Source: JBBKWJ01 sp037968895 (GTDB taxonomy: Bacteria; Actinomycetota; Acidimicrobiia; Acidimicrobiales; SZUA-35). From it: a stretch of 31,690 nucleotides of DNA. Location of the stretch: the NCBI GenBank assembly GCA_037968895.1, contig JBBKWJ010000198.1, positions 1 to 31,690 on the forward strand, written 5' to 3'. This document shows, piece after piece, positions 22,935 through 30,440 of this stretch. Each line of letters opens with the position of its first letter. Position 1 is the first letter of the stretch. The notes beneath the pieces are model-generated. The model did no database searches. It was not told the DNA's origin and saw nothing but the letters and a program-made list of their open reading frames with translations. Position numbers and translations under genes: made by a program.

Positions 22935-23662
22935 TTAAGAATGTGCTGAAAGTCGGACACAATAATCTCTACCGGCTGGCCATCGGTTGGCGCCTTGCCT
23001 TGAAAGAGCCAGAGATTGATCCGGGCTCGGGCATCGCCAGGCACGGGAATGGCGGACGCATCATCAAACGACCAGAACGAGCGTGTGCGGCCTCGCTCCA
23101 CCGAACTGAACTCAACCACGTCGGCTGACCAATTCATTGTGAACGCCGTGTTCGGACGATTGGCGACAAGGAACGGCGAGCGATTGCCTGGCTCGTTGTA
23201 TGGCTGCACGACATACTCCGCGTTTGTGAGTCGATCAGCGTCGCCAAACTTGGCAACCTCCATATCGATTTCGGAGTAGTACGGGGGAGCGCCCTCGTCC
23301 CAGGTGAACATTCCGAGGACAACATTGGGGTCGAGTCGACCCACTCGCGACTTCACCGTGTAGGTGAACTGGCCATAACCGAGCGTGGCTTCGGTGTAGA
23401 CCTCTGCTGTTGTCCAACGCCCATTCGCGGGGACGATGCGAAGATGCAGGTTGCCCTTTCGGTCGACCCACACATTCTCGCCTGCGAAGAAATTTGGCCC
23501 TGGTCCAACAGCTTCGTTTCTTTCCTTGACGATCCAAGTGCGGCCGGCAAACTCGACGACTCCGTCGGTGCCGGTATCGACCTTGGCGGCCAGAGCTGGT
23601 GTGGCCATCGTTGCCGTAACGCAGGCCATAGCAACGGCCAAGACCCTGAATCGAACCCTCAT
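22931..23662 (-). CDS. Secreted GH16-like glycoside hydrolase
   Basis: A 243-residue exported protein with a signal peptide (1-26, cleavage near ALA) and a lectin-like beta-jelly-roll reminiscent of family 16 glycosidases. The catalytic signature E-I-D-x-E is intact as E131-I-D133-M-E135 in YYSEIDMEVAK (nucleophile, helper, acid/base). The remainder has the expected beta-strand pattern, including TAEVYTEATLGYGQFTYTVKSR. It probably hydrolyses or remodels a beta-glucan or galactan. The ATG at 23662 is fixed by AAGGAGGG 5-6 nt upstream; an in-frame reading from 23725 is rejected. Confidence 0.88.
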   Translation of the reverse strand: MRVRFRVLAVAMACVTATMATPALAAKVDTGTDGVVEFAGRTWIVKERNEAVGPGPNFFAGENVWVDRKGNLHLRIVPANGRWTTAEVYTEATLGYGQFTYTVKSRVGRLDPNVVLGMFTWDEGAPPYYSEIDMEVAKFGDADRLTNAEYVVQPYNEPGNRSPFLVANRPNTAFTMNWSADVVEFSSVERGRTRSFWSFDDASAIPVPGDARARINLWLFQGKAPTDGQPVEIIVSDFQHILN

Positions 23663-23955
23663 GTGTGCCCTCCTTGTCGAATCAGGCACCACCATAGTCC
23701 GAACCGAAAGGGGGCCAAGACGCAAGCGGGGACTAGCTCAAATCAATAAGTGCTGCATAATGAGCATTATGTCTGTTACGTCGAGAGGGTTGCCAGCTTA
23801 CGCCGGGACTTTCATCTGGGCCTTTTGGCCCCATTGGCCGTCTCGTAGGTATTTCCGCTCAAAGTAGTTGCTCGACAGGTCGATCACCACCGCACGAATA
23901 CCAGTCAGCAATCAACGTGAGAATGGACAGAAGAATGCAACTTGAGGAACACGCA
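23663..23955. promoter_or_regulatory. Structured leader/promoter region of SipW-TasA-like operon
   Basis: This 293-bp gap carries three notable elements. A perfect palindrome, CATAATG-AG-CATTATG (23756-23771), is unusually AT-rich and looks like a repressor operator. A hairpin GGGCC-TTTT-GGCCC lies at 23818-23831. A distant pair, GTCGAG (23780-23785) and CTCGAC (23871-23876), could close a larger RNA structure around it. A Shine-Dalgarno, GAGGA, at 23943-23947 precedes the first operon ATG. I considered known riboswitch classes and could not match one. The promoter of the GH16 gene is in the left part. Confidence 0.45.
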
Positions 23956-24558
23956 ATGATGGACGCAAACGGTGGACGCTCGGGCACCGCCATGACACGA
24001 TTCAGTGCCATAGGTACCGCAATCATCCTCGTCGGGTTCCTCGTGATGTCGGTGTCACGTGCCGCCTTTGTGGCTACAACCGACAACATCGACAACTACG
24101 CCGAGACGGGCCAACTCACGCTGACTGACAACGACCTTGGGGTGGCAATGTTCCCTGAGGTTGGTGCCGCCACGATGACCGACGGCGATTCGATGGAGTC
24201 GTGCATCACCGTCACCTACGCTGGCGATTACGATCCGAACGCAGTCAAGGTCTACCTGGCCTCCGCTACTGGCGGTCTTGCTCCGCACCTCAGTGTGAAG
24301 ATCGAGCAGAGTACGATCGTCGGAATCACAGCTGGCTTCGACAACTGCCTCGGTTTCGTCGCAGAGTCGATCCTCTACGACGGTCCCCTGCCTGCACTCG
24401 GCGGAGACTACACGAACGGCGTCGGCACCTGGGACCCAACCGACACACTCGATCTCACCCGGTCATACAGGTTCACCGTCACAGTGACCCCAGTGAACGG
24501 TGGCGGCGCAGGCTCAACCGCTGACTTCGGCTTCACTTGGGAAACCCAAGGCGGCTGA
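23956..24558 (+). CDS. TasA/camelysin-like SipW-dependent exported protein
   Basis: A 200-residue protein with an N-terminal hydrophobic segment (about 16-35), then ASxxAF-like SRAAFVATTDNIDNYAETGQL (34-54) and LTLTDND. This A-F-x-x-TTDN..N...TG.L.L arrangement is characteristic of TasA/CalY proteins, which are processed by SipW. In Bacillus, TasA forms amyloid-like biofilm fibres. The rest is beta-rich with two isolated Cys (SCITV, NCLGF). The ATG at 23956 follows GAGGA; an upstream GTG at 23917 gives 213 residues. It is first in the operon, with sipW starting 5 nt after its stop. Confidence 0.8.
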   Translation: MMDANGGRSGTAMTRFSAIGTAIILVGFLVMSVSRAAFVATTDNIDNYAETGQLTLTDNDLGVAMFPEVGAATMTDGDSMESCITVTYAGDYDPNAVKVYLASATGGLAPHLSVKIEQSTIVGITAGFDNCLGFVAESILYDGPLPALGGDYTNGVGTWDPTDTLDLTRSYRFTVTVTPVNGGGAGSTADFGFTWETQGG

Positions 24559-24563
24559 TCCGA

Positions 24564-25298
24564 GTGGATCGAGACGAACGTAGACGACGAGTCAAGTTCG
24601 CTCTCGGCCTAACCGGCATCTTCCTCGCAACTGTCGAGCTCACGCTCGGCGTCTTCGCCGCAACTGCGTCGTTGGTGCCGGGCTGGGGCGCGACGGTGGT
24701 GGCTTCCGGCTCTATGGAGCCTGCTCTACGTCGGGGAGATGTCGTGGTGTATCACGATGCGCCGGCCGCGAGCGAGGCCAACACCATCGAGACGGGCGCG
24801 GTCATTGTCTTTGACAGCGGAACCGGCTCAACCATCCATCGGGTTGTACGAGTAAATCGAGATGGCACCGCGACCACGCGGGGCGATGCCAATCGCTCGG
24901 CCGACTCAACACCGGTGTCAAGCGAGATGATCGCCGGTGATGGTTTTATGGTCATCCCCTGGATTGGGCTGCCCAACCTTTGGTACCTCGAAAACGATCT
25001 GCCGTTGCTCATAGGTTTCATACTTGCCTCCATCGTGATGCTGCAATCATCGACGCTGGCCCGAGACGAAAGGGACGATCCGTGGCGCGATAGCCCGACG
25101 CGGCAGGGAAGCCCTGGTTGGTGGCTCGTCGGATCGATTCCTTCGCTTTCGCCCTCACTCTTGGGCGCTGACGGCCGATCTGTTCTTCTAGAAAGAGGAC
25201 GGCTATGCGGCTCACCAAACGCCGGCAATCGAACAGCGAGCACGGACCGGATCGAGGTGACTCGAACGAGACAAGCCGGGCCATCGTGCGCCAGCTAG
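24564..25298 (+). CDS. sipW: SipW-type (S26B, Ser/His) signal peptidase
   Basis: A 244-residue signal peptidase of the ER/SipW type, which uses a Ser/His dyad with a helper Asp in place of Ser/Lys. S50 in VASGSMEP, H92 in IHRVVRV and D108 in TTRGDAN are all present. There is one N-terminal TM helix (11-31) and a second near 146-162, as in SipW. Its likely substrates are the TasA-like protein and the FnIII-like protein in the same operon. The GTG start is 5 nt after the preceding stop. The 3' part, after residue 175, is low in similarity to any SipW and overlaps the next gene by 94 nt: either a long tail or an end shifted by frameshift. Confidence 0.88.
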   Translation: MDRDERRRRVKFALGLTGIFLATVELTLGVFAATASLVPGWGATVVASGSMEPALRRGDVVVYHDAPAASEANTIETGAVIVFDSGTGSTIHRVVRVNRDGTATTRGDANRSADSTPVSSEMIAGDGFMVIPWIGLPNLWYLENDLPLLIGFILASIVMLQSSTLARDERDDPWRDSPTRQGSPGWWLVGSIPSLSPSLLGADGRSVLLERGRLCGSPNAGNRTASTDRIEVTRTRQAGPSCAS

Positions 25299-26350
25299 TT
25301 AAGCTCCGCGTCGCGACGGCCGTCCTGGTCGCAGCGGTTGTGATTGAGCACGTTCGGACTGACATCAGTACCACGCTCATCCTTGGACTGGGAGGCGCTT
25401 GCCTCATCGTCGCAACCGCAGTTGTCCAGGCGAAGCTGAAAACCTCTAGGGCTGGGCTCGCAGTGGCGACGGCGTTTCTCGATTGCACCGTCGTGCTAGC
25501 TGTCCTCGCTGCGGTCGGGGCTGAGTCAACCGACGCCATGTTGTTGATTCTCGCACTCCCGTTGGTGCATGTGGCGGTCGCCGTTGGCATCGGTGCCATG
25601 ACGGTCATGTGGGTGGTCGCATCGTTTACCGTGATGACGTGGAGTGTTTGGACTTGGGACGGTGCGTCACAGCCCGTGACCGAGGCCGCGTTGACGCTCG
25701 TGGTGCTGTGGATCGTTGCCTATGTTTCTGGCATCGTCGCCGGTCTGCTCGCGCAACGAGCGATGGACTATCGCCGAGCGACTGTCGTTGCGAGCAACCG
25801 CAGCAACGTTCTCCAAGAGACGATGCTCGGTTGTCTTGCGATTGCTCGCGCTGTCAACAATGCCGACGAGGTGCTCTGTGTCGAGGCACGACGCCTGGCA
25901 AATGGCAAGGCTCGAGTTTGCAGTTCGAACGATCGGTTCTTGGGTCGCGAGCTAGTCGATCGGGCAAACGCGGCTGACGGGGCCGCCGTTGTGGGCCGAG
26001 ACGCCGAGCGAAACTGCCACATCGCCGTTGCCATCAGCCGCAACCGTTATCTGATTGTCGTAGCACCCGCTGAAACCCACCGATACAAGATCGAATCAAT
26101 AGAGCTTCTGTGCCTGCAATATCGGGCGCTGTCGCTTGGCCGAGCCGCTCCAGACGGCCCAAACCGCCGTCGAACGAGCGACCCGTCGAGCGCAACGCTG
26201 GCCGAGGCCCTGGACACCTCGGTCCTCGAGCTCGCATCACCGCTCTCCTCGCTCGGTGTTCTCGCCGATGAGCTACCTAGCCCCTTCGAACTCCTTGGCC
26301 AGGACGGCGACGCCTTGGCGAGAACGCTGCTATTTGGGCCGACGTCGTGA
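25205..26350 (+). CDS. Six-TM membrane protein of SipW operon
   Basis: A 381-residue protein with a basic N-terminus, six transmembrane helices (about 33-50, 55-75, 84-104, 110-128, 130-149, 160-183) and a cytoplasmic region of about 195 residues that reads as mixed alpha/beta (GAF- or PAS-like pattern, but no motif is named). It resembles the membrane-sensor part of signalling proteins, but lacks a visible kinase, GGDEF or EAL motif. It could sense or gate matrix assembly. The ATG is supported by AAGAGGA 6 nt upstream, although it lies inside sipW; a GTG at 25286 is the alternative. Its stop overlaps the next gene by GTGA. Confidence 0.7.
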   Translation: MRLTKRRQSNSEHGPDRGDSNETSRAIVRQLVKLRVATAVLVAAVVIEHVRTDISTTLILGLGGACLIVATAVVQAKLKTSRAGLAVATAFLDCTVVLAVLAAVGAESTDAMLLILALPLVHVAVAVGIGAMTVMWVVASFTVMTWSVWTWDGASQPVTEAALTLVVLWIVAYVSGIVAGLLAQRAMDYRRATVVASNRSNVLQETMLGCLAIARAVNNADEVLCVEARRLANGKARVCSSNDRFLGRELVDRANAADGAAVVGRDAERNCHIAVAISRNRYLIVVAPAETHRYKIESIELLCLQYRALSLGRAAPDGPNRRRTSDPSSATLAEALDTSVLELASPLSSLGVLADELPSPFELLGQDGDALARTLLFGPTS

Positions 26351-26787
26351 TTCGGTCGATTCGTTTCCGCGGTGTTCTCACTCTCGCCGCCGTACTCGCA
26401 TCAATATCAACTTTCGGAATCGGGACGTCTGGTGCTCAGTTCTCGGCGACCACCACAAACGCGAGTAACCACGCAGCCTCGATCACGATTGATTCTCCCG
26501 CCAATCTGACTGCGTCGCTTAGCTTCGTGCTTCTTGACTGTCGGGCCGACCTCGATTGGGATCCGGGCGCGACCGTCGGAGTTACTCAATACGAGGTCAA
26601 GCGGATCCGGATCTCGAACGGGGCAGTGCTAAATACGGTCGTGACGTCGTCGACTGACTTCTCCGAGACCATCGGGGTCACCTTGCTCGGTCAGCCGTGG
26701 CGCTGGGAAGTTCGGTCGATTCTTGGAGCTTGGAAGTCGGCTCCGGCAACAATCGAGCCGTCCAACGGTCTTCTCTGTTTGCTCTAA
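26347..26787 (+). CDS. Secreted FnIII-like protein with SipW-type signal
   Basis: A 146-residue exported protein. The signal peptide (1-30) ends SGA and is followed at once by QFSATTTNASN, the short Thr/Asn-rich motif seen after SipW cleavage sites. Residues about 50-146 fit one fibronectin-III-like beta sandwich (PANLTASLSF, CRADLDWDP, VTQYEVKRI, WRWEVRSI). Two Cys (C at about 58, C144) could form a disulphide. It probably works with the TasA-like protein on the cell surface. It is last in the operon; GTG start. Confidence 0.7.
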   Translation: MIRSIRFRGVLTLAAVLASISTFGIGTSGAQFSATTTNASNHAASITIDSPANLTASLSFVLLDCRADLDWDPGATVGVTQYEVKRIRISNGAVLNTVVTSSTDFSETIGVTLLGQPWRWEVRSILGAWKSAPATIEPSNGLLCLL

Positions 26788-26803
26788 CTCTGTTGGCTCC
26801 AAC

Positions 26804-27059
26804 TCAGTGAGCGCCTGCTGCTTCGATCGAGGCAATCACTTGGGCCTGGGCTCGCAGGATGTCGCCAATCGTTGCCAGCGGAGGAATTGCTCCTTCGACA
26901 AGTACTTCAACACGGCCGGCCCAGCTTCGGCTCGAACGACGAACTGGTCGTCGAACAACGCGTCCCCGGTTGGGAAGTATTCGCCGCGGCCGGCGCGAGC
27001 CGAAACGCGGAGCCGACAGATTCCCACGTTGGCTCGTCGCTGTTTAGCGGCCCGTCCAC
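26804..27059 (-). pseudogene. Possible frameshifted small gene
   Basis: Three adjacent segments in three different minus-strand frames each look protein-like: VDGPLNSDEPTWESVGSAF from the GTG at 27059, then GEYFPTGDALFDDQFVVRAE, then VEVLVEGAIPPLATIGDIL to the stop at 26804-26806. Joined they would make about 80 residues. No single frame gives a convincing gene, so this is either a decayed gene, two sequence errors, or chance. The whole stretch 26788-27139 otherwise holds no supported gene; near-palindromic GTTGG-CT-CCAAC at about 26791-26802 is the only other structure. Confidence 0.3.
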
Positions 27060-27139
27060 AGAGCGCTAACCATCTTGTTCGCATTCGCTGGTTGGACCCA
27101 TTCGCCGAGTCTTGCCGGTCAGCGGGTGGCCGTCCACGG

Positions 27140-27322
27140 TCAGAGGTCGGTGCCTCGGAATAGACCGTGCCAGAACTCCGCCGAAGGCCTGCGCCCGCTC
27201 GTCGCGGAGCGATAGAGCACTGCGAAAACGGTAAGCGCCACAAACACAACGAATCCGGCTCCGAGCGCCAAAAGGACAACAGGCATCAACGCAGTCTGGC
27301 CGCATTTGACCACCTCCGCCAC
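27140..27322 (-). CDS. Small single-TM membrane protein
   Basis: A 60-residue reading from GTG at 27322 with one clear transmembrane helix (about residues 13-35, VVLLALGAGFVVFVALTVFAVL) and a basic, aromatic C-terminus (RSATSGRRPSAEFWHGLF). An internal ATG at 27286 is an alternative start. It is co-oriented with the DUF952 gene 90 nt upstream. No family recognised; kept because the helix and hydrophilic tail look protein-like. Confidence 0.4.
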   Translation of the reverse strand: MAEVVKCGQTALMPVVLLALGAGFVVFVALTVFAVLYRSATSGRRPSAEFWHGLFRGTDL

Positions 27323-27412
27323 GGGCAGATGTGCACTCGGTGTGAGGGGTCATCGGGCAGGACGTGTAGGTCGAATGGCTCGTGAGAAGCAGGTGACCAG
27401 GTGTTTGTTGTG

Positions 27413-27766
27413 CTACTCGACGAGCGCGAGGGGGAGTTGGAAGCTGCCGTCAGACTCGCAAGGGAACTCGATAACAGCCGTCACGGCTGCAACCGGAATC
27501 GGTCCGTAAACGTGCGGAAAGGCGACCCCTCCCCCATAGCTATCCTCGACGACGAGAGGGGCGTCGAGCGCACCTGGGTCGAGGGTCAACAACAGCAGCC
27601 CTTTGACGCCATGGAACCGTTCGTTCGCTGGCGTCAGGACCTGGTGTGGATACGAGCAATGAATGAATCCCTCAGTATCGAGTGACTCGGTTCGGTACTC
27701 GATTTGGCTCGAAACCGTCTTCCACTCGTCGCGATGGATGATGTGAAGCAGCACCGGATCAGTCAT
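27413..27766 (-). CDS. DUF952 family protein
   Basis: A 117-residue protein matching the DUF952 pattern along its whole length: LLHIIHRDEW, YRTESLDTEGFIHCS, a QVL..ANERF stretch, LLLLTLDPGAL, and VAFPHVYGPIPVAAV, ending in a GSFQLP turn. The conserved EGFIHCS and FPHxYGP motifs, with a buried His and Cys, define the family; its biochemical function is unknown, but the fold is related to toxin-like ADP-ribosyl-binding or RNA 2'-phosphotransferase-like folds in some descriptions. It starts 9 nt after a 39-codon upstream gene. Confidence 0.92.
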   Translation of the reverse strand: MTDPVLLHIIHRDEWKTVSSQIEYRTESLDTEGFIHCSYPHQVLTPANERFHGVKGLLLLTLDPGALDAPLVVEDSYGGGVAFPHVYGPIPVAAVTAVIEFPCESDGSFQLPLALVE

Positions 27767-27775
27767 GGCGCAAGA

Positions 27776-27895
27776 CTAACCGACACCCATTCGCCGTAAG
27801 AGATAGACAATCGGTGCAAGCGCGGCGGCAGACGCAAGAACAAAGGCGCTAATCGTAAACGCCAGCCTGGTTACGCGGGCGAAAAGCCTGGCCAT
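27776..27895 (-). CDS. 39-aa small membrane protein upstream of DUF952
   Basis: A 39-residue frame beginning MARLFARVTRLAFTIS, with one transmembrane helix (about 11-31, ending IVYLL) and a short basic tail. The stop lies 9 nt before the DUF952 ATG, suggesting a common transcript. No ribosome binding site is seen; a GATAGT box 5 nt upstream could be a -10 for a leaderless mRNA. Supported by length, a well-formed helix and position only. Confidence 0.4.
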   Translation of the reverse strand: MARLFARVTRLAFTISAFVLASAAALAPIVYLLRRMGVG

Positions 27896-27952
27896 ACGTA
27901 ACTATCGGCAGGAAGGCGCCGAAACTGATGCACCATCTGCCAAACTGGGCCG

Positions 27953-28630
27953 GTGGCCGTCGTTGCTTTGGACTACTACGCAATTTTGGGGGTCGCCCCG
28001 CTTGCCGCGTTCGACGAGCTCCGCGCGGCCTATCGCTCGCAGGCGCGGATCCTGCACCCTGACGTGGCCGAGTCTGTCGGCACCGTCGACGCAATGGCCC
28101 GCCTCAACGAAGCATGGCGAGTGTTGTCCAACCCCGACCTACGCGAACGTTACGACGCAACGCGCTCGGTGCCGATGGCTGCACCACAACCCCCGCCCGC
28201 AGCGCCCAGATCGCGCCGCCAGGCGTGGGTCGCTGGGGTACAGGCGCAGATGTACCGGCTTGGACACCAGGCCGGAAAGAGCGCGACACAAACGCTTTTG
28301 CTACGCCATCCTCTCGGACCGCGCTCAGACTACGAGGCAGTGGTCGACTCGATAGTCGATGGGTTGTTGGTCGACACCGAGGCTCGCGTTCGAGCCGCCA
28401 GAGCTGCAGGAGCAGCACCGCTCGACCTTGGCGTTGCCGCAACACTTATCGGAATCCGGTCGCTCGCTGACAAGCTTCGCCGTCAATCAACACTTGGTAT
28501 CACCAACGAGATGCTGATGGCAGCGCACCTACTCGACCGTATGTGGGACGTAATGGCGTATGAGCTGCCGAGCACGCTGGCAAACCGTTTGGGCGGAAAC
28601 CCGTCAGTGGCGCACGCACTGCACATATAG
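27953..28630 (+). CDS. J-domain (DnaJ-like) protein
   Basis: A 225-residue protein with an N-terminal J domain (about 7-70): the YYAILGV start, the HPD motif (H35-P36-D37) that stimulates DnaK ATPase, and LNEAWRVLSNPDLRERYD. A Pro-rich linker (about 75-88) and a helical C-terminal part (about 90-225) follow, without the zinc-finger or CTD of true DnaJ. It is a specialised co-chaperone that probably recruits DnaK to a specific client. GTG start with a degenerate CAAACT box 6 nt upstream. It converges on the RTX gene (10-nt gap). Confidence 0.9.
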   Translation: MAVVALDYYAILGVAPLAAFDELRAAYRSQARILHPDVAESVGTVDAMARLNEAWRVLSNPDLRERYDATRSVPMAAPQPPPAAPRSRRQAWVAGVQAQMYRLGHQAGKSATQTLLLRHPLGPRSDYEAVVDSIVDGLLVDTEARVRAARAAGAAPLDLGVAATLIGIRSLADKLRRQSTLGITNEMLMAAHLLDRMWDVMAYELPSTLANRLGGNPSVAHALHI

Positions 28631-28640
28631 GCGCTAGCTG

Positions 28641-30440
28641 CTAATCGCGGCCTGTCGCATCCTCAACCGATTCATGATTTTCCCAACTCGCTCGGCGGCA
28701 CAGCTCCACTGACTTGTCGCACCAGTCGGTGTCGTGTCCGCCGTCGGCGTCGTCGTAGCCGAGTCCACCGGAGAGTACGTCGTCTCCCTGGCCGGCAAAG
28801 AGAAGATCGTTGCCACTCCCCCCATGGAGGGTGTCTTCGTCATCGCCGCCGCGAACAAGGTCTGCGCCGGGGCCGCCATCGAGGAAGTCGTTGTCTTCTT
28901 CGCCGAAGAGTTGATCATTGCCCGATTCTCCATAGATGAAGTCGTCACCGCCGCCGCCCTTGATGATGTCGATGTCGTCGCCGCCGTACAACCGGTCTGA
29001 TCCGTCGCCACCGAAGATCTCGTCGACTCCGCCCTCGCCATAGATGATGTCGTCCTGGGCGCCGCCACGAAGTTGGTCGTAGCCTGGCCCGCCGAAAATC
29101 AGATCACGGCCAGTGTTGCCTTCGATGATGTCGTCGCCAGGGCCGCCATAGATGATGTCGTTGCCGGAAAGACCGGTGATTTCGTCGTTTCCGGCGAGTC
29201 CACAGATGACGTCGCGCTGCTTGGTGCCGACGATTACGTCGTCACCCGAAGTGCCAACGATCGTGCATCCGACTGGGCCGTCGGAAATGATGTAGTTGTG
29301 CAGCCCGCCCGCGTTTGCGATGCCGCCAGACCAGAGCGCAGGCACGCCGATCAGGACTGAGCCGCGATCGAAGGCAATTGAAGATCCGAAACGATTGCTC
29401 GACGGAGAGTCAGGCGTGATGGCCTGTAGGAAACGAAATGAGCCTGCGTCGGTGGGTTGACGCTCGAAGAGCATGACTCGACCCGCGGTCGGGTTACCGA
29501 GGGCGATGGCTGTCGAGTCGACTGCGAGCGCCGACCCGAACGCGGGGATGATGCCGACTTGGGTGAGCCCATCGTCGCCCTGCGATACAACCGTCCATAC
29601 CTCGCTTAGGCGAGGGAAGTAACCGTTGCGCTGGACGAAAATGTCGCTGCTGTCAGAGACAACCGCTCCCCCACCGATGTTCTCGATCGTCGGACCAGAT
29701 TCCCACTCGTCGCTATCTGGCGTCCGGTAGAAGACGCGCAGGTTGCCGTCGCTGGCGAAGTATTCGGAGCCGCTAACCGCAATCGTGGTGCCATCGCCTG
29801 CGATAGCGAGATGCAAATGGCTGAGCTGGGGTTGCAGCGTCTGGGCGAGCCAGAAGTGACTATCGATTCCGGGAACGAAGATGTCGACCTCGTCGGCTGG
29901 GGGCTCCTCATCAGCTTCCTGGTCGATGACGTCGGTTCCAGGCCCATTCGGTCGGCTAATGACAACAGCCTTGTCACTCACTGCGATCTCGTTGCCGTAG
30001 TCGGGCCCGACGTTTGGCATCGAAATCTCTTGCACTAGCTTGAGTTTCTGATCGGCGACCGCATAGCGGCGAATAGTTGCATCGTCGCCATCGTGGTCAA
30101 TCGCTATGACAGTGTTTCGGCCACCGGCGATAAACCCGCTGGCCTCAATCGTTGTCGTCGCTGTGCGGCCTTCGTCGCCATTGATCATCAGGGTTGCGGT
30201 GTTGGTATCGAAGCCACGTCGGCCATGAACGAGCACTCCAGCGTCGACCATGTCGATACGTTCGCCAAAGACCGCTTCGTCATTGCTGCCATCGAACGGG
30301 GTCGCGACGAGATTCGGATCAGTAAGCACGGGGCTGGCAACAACAGGGTTGGCTGCGAGGCTGGTCAGGGGGAACGCGAGTAGAACGGCGACAGCTACTG
30401 GTCGCCAGGGTCGTCTCTGAGCGTGGCCGATACGCCCACG
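28641..30440 (-). CDS. Secreted RTX calcium-binding repeat protein
   Basis: A 599-residue exported protein: a long basic leader with a Sec signal peptide (about 1-35, ending LAANPVVA), a beta-propeller-like region (about 40-385) with FG-GAP-type IAIDHDGDDATIR and VFGERIDM-type units, and 20 consecutive RTX nonapeptides followed by a Cys-containing tail. RTX repeats fold into a parallel beta roll with bound calcium. The ATG at 30440 is chosen over 30566, which would overlap the divergent oxidoreductase start; the segment between is likely untranslated. Sec rather than type I secretion is implied by the N-terminal signal and absence of transporter genes. Surface adhesin or enzyme function is not evident. 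Confidence 0.85.
   Translation of the reverse strand, partial: RGRIGHAQRRPWRPVAVAVLLAFPLTSLAANPVVASPVLTDPNLVATPFDGSNDEAVFGERIDMVDAGVLVHGRRGFDTNTATLMINGDEGRTATTTIEASGFIAGGRNTVIAIDHDGDDATIRRYAVADQKLKLVQEISMPNVGPDYGNEIAVSDKAVVISRPNGPGTDVIDQEADEEPPADEVDIFVPGIDSHFWLAQTLQPQLSHLHLAIAGDGTTIAVSGSEYFASDGNLRVFYRTPDSDEWESGPTIENIGGGAVVSDSSDIFVQRNGYFPRLSEVWTVVSQGDDGLTQVGIIPAFGSALAVDSTAIALGNPTAGRVMLFERQPTDAGSFRFLQAITPDSPSSNRFGSSIAFDRGSVLIGVPALWSGGIANAGGLHNYIISDGPVGCTIVGTSGDDVIVGTKQRDVICGLAGNDEITGLSGNDIIYGGPGDDIIEGNTGRDLIFGGPGYDQLRGGAQDDIIYGEGGVDEIFGGDGSDRLYGGDDIDIIKGGGGDDFIYGESGNDQLFGEEDNDFLDGGPGADLVRGGDDEDTLHGGSGNDLLFAGQGDDVLSGGLGYDDADGGHDTDWCDKSVELCRRASWENHESVEDATGRD
28716..29255 (-). repeat. RTX nonapeptide array, 20 copies
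   Basis: Twenty uninterrupted 27-nt units encoding GGxGxDxUx-type nonapeptides (for example GGPGDDIIE, GGSGNDLLF, GESGNDQLF), from GTSGDDVIV at 29255 to GGHDTDWCD at 28716. Both ends carry a Cys (second unit and last unit), which might cross-link the roll. Confidence 0.9.

Noticed and set aside
23780..23876. Possible cyclic-di-GMP riboswitch before the TasA-like operon.
   Set aside because: The conserved core of the known class I aptamer could not be found; only generic hairpins are present.
26723..27163. Plus-strand frame of 146 codons after the FnIII-like gene.
   Set aside because: It overlaps the end of a convincing gene and its translation is Arg/Ser-rich without structure.
28734..29360. 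Plus-strand frames rich in Val, Asp and Ala opposite the RTX array.
   Set aside because: They follow the 27-nt repeat period of the RTX gene and have no start signals.
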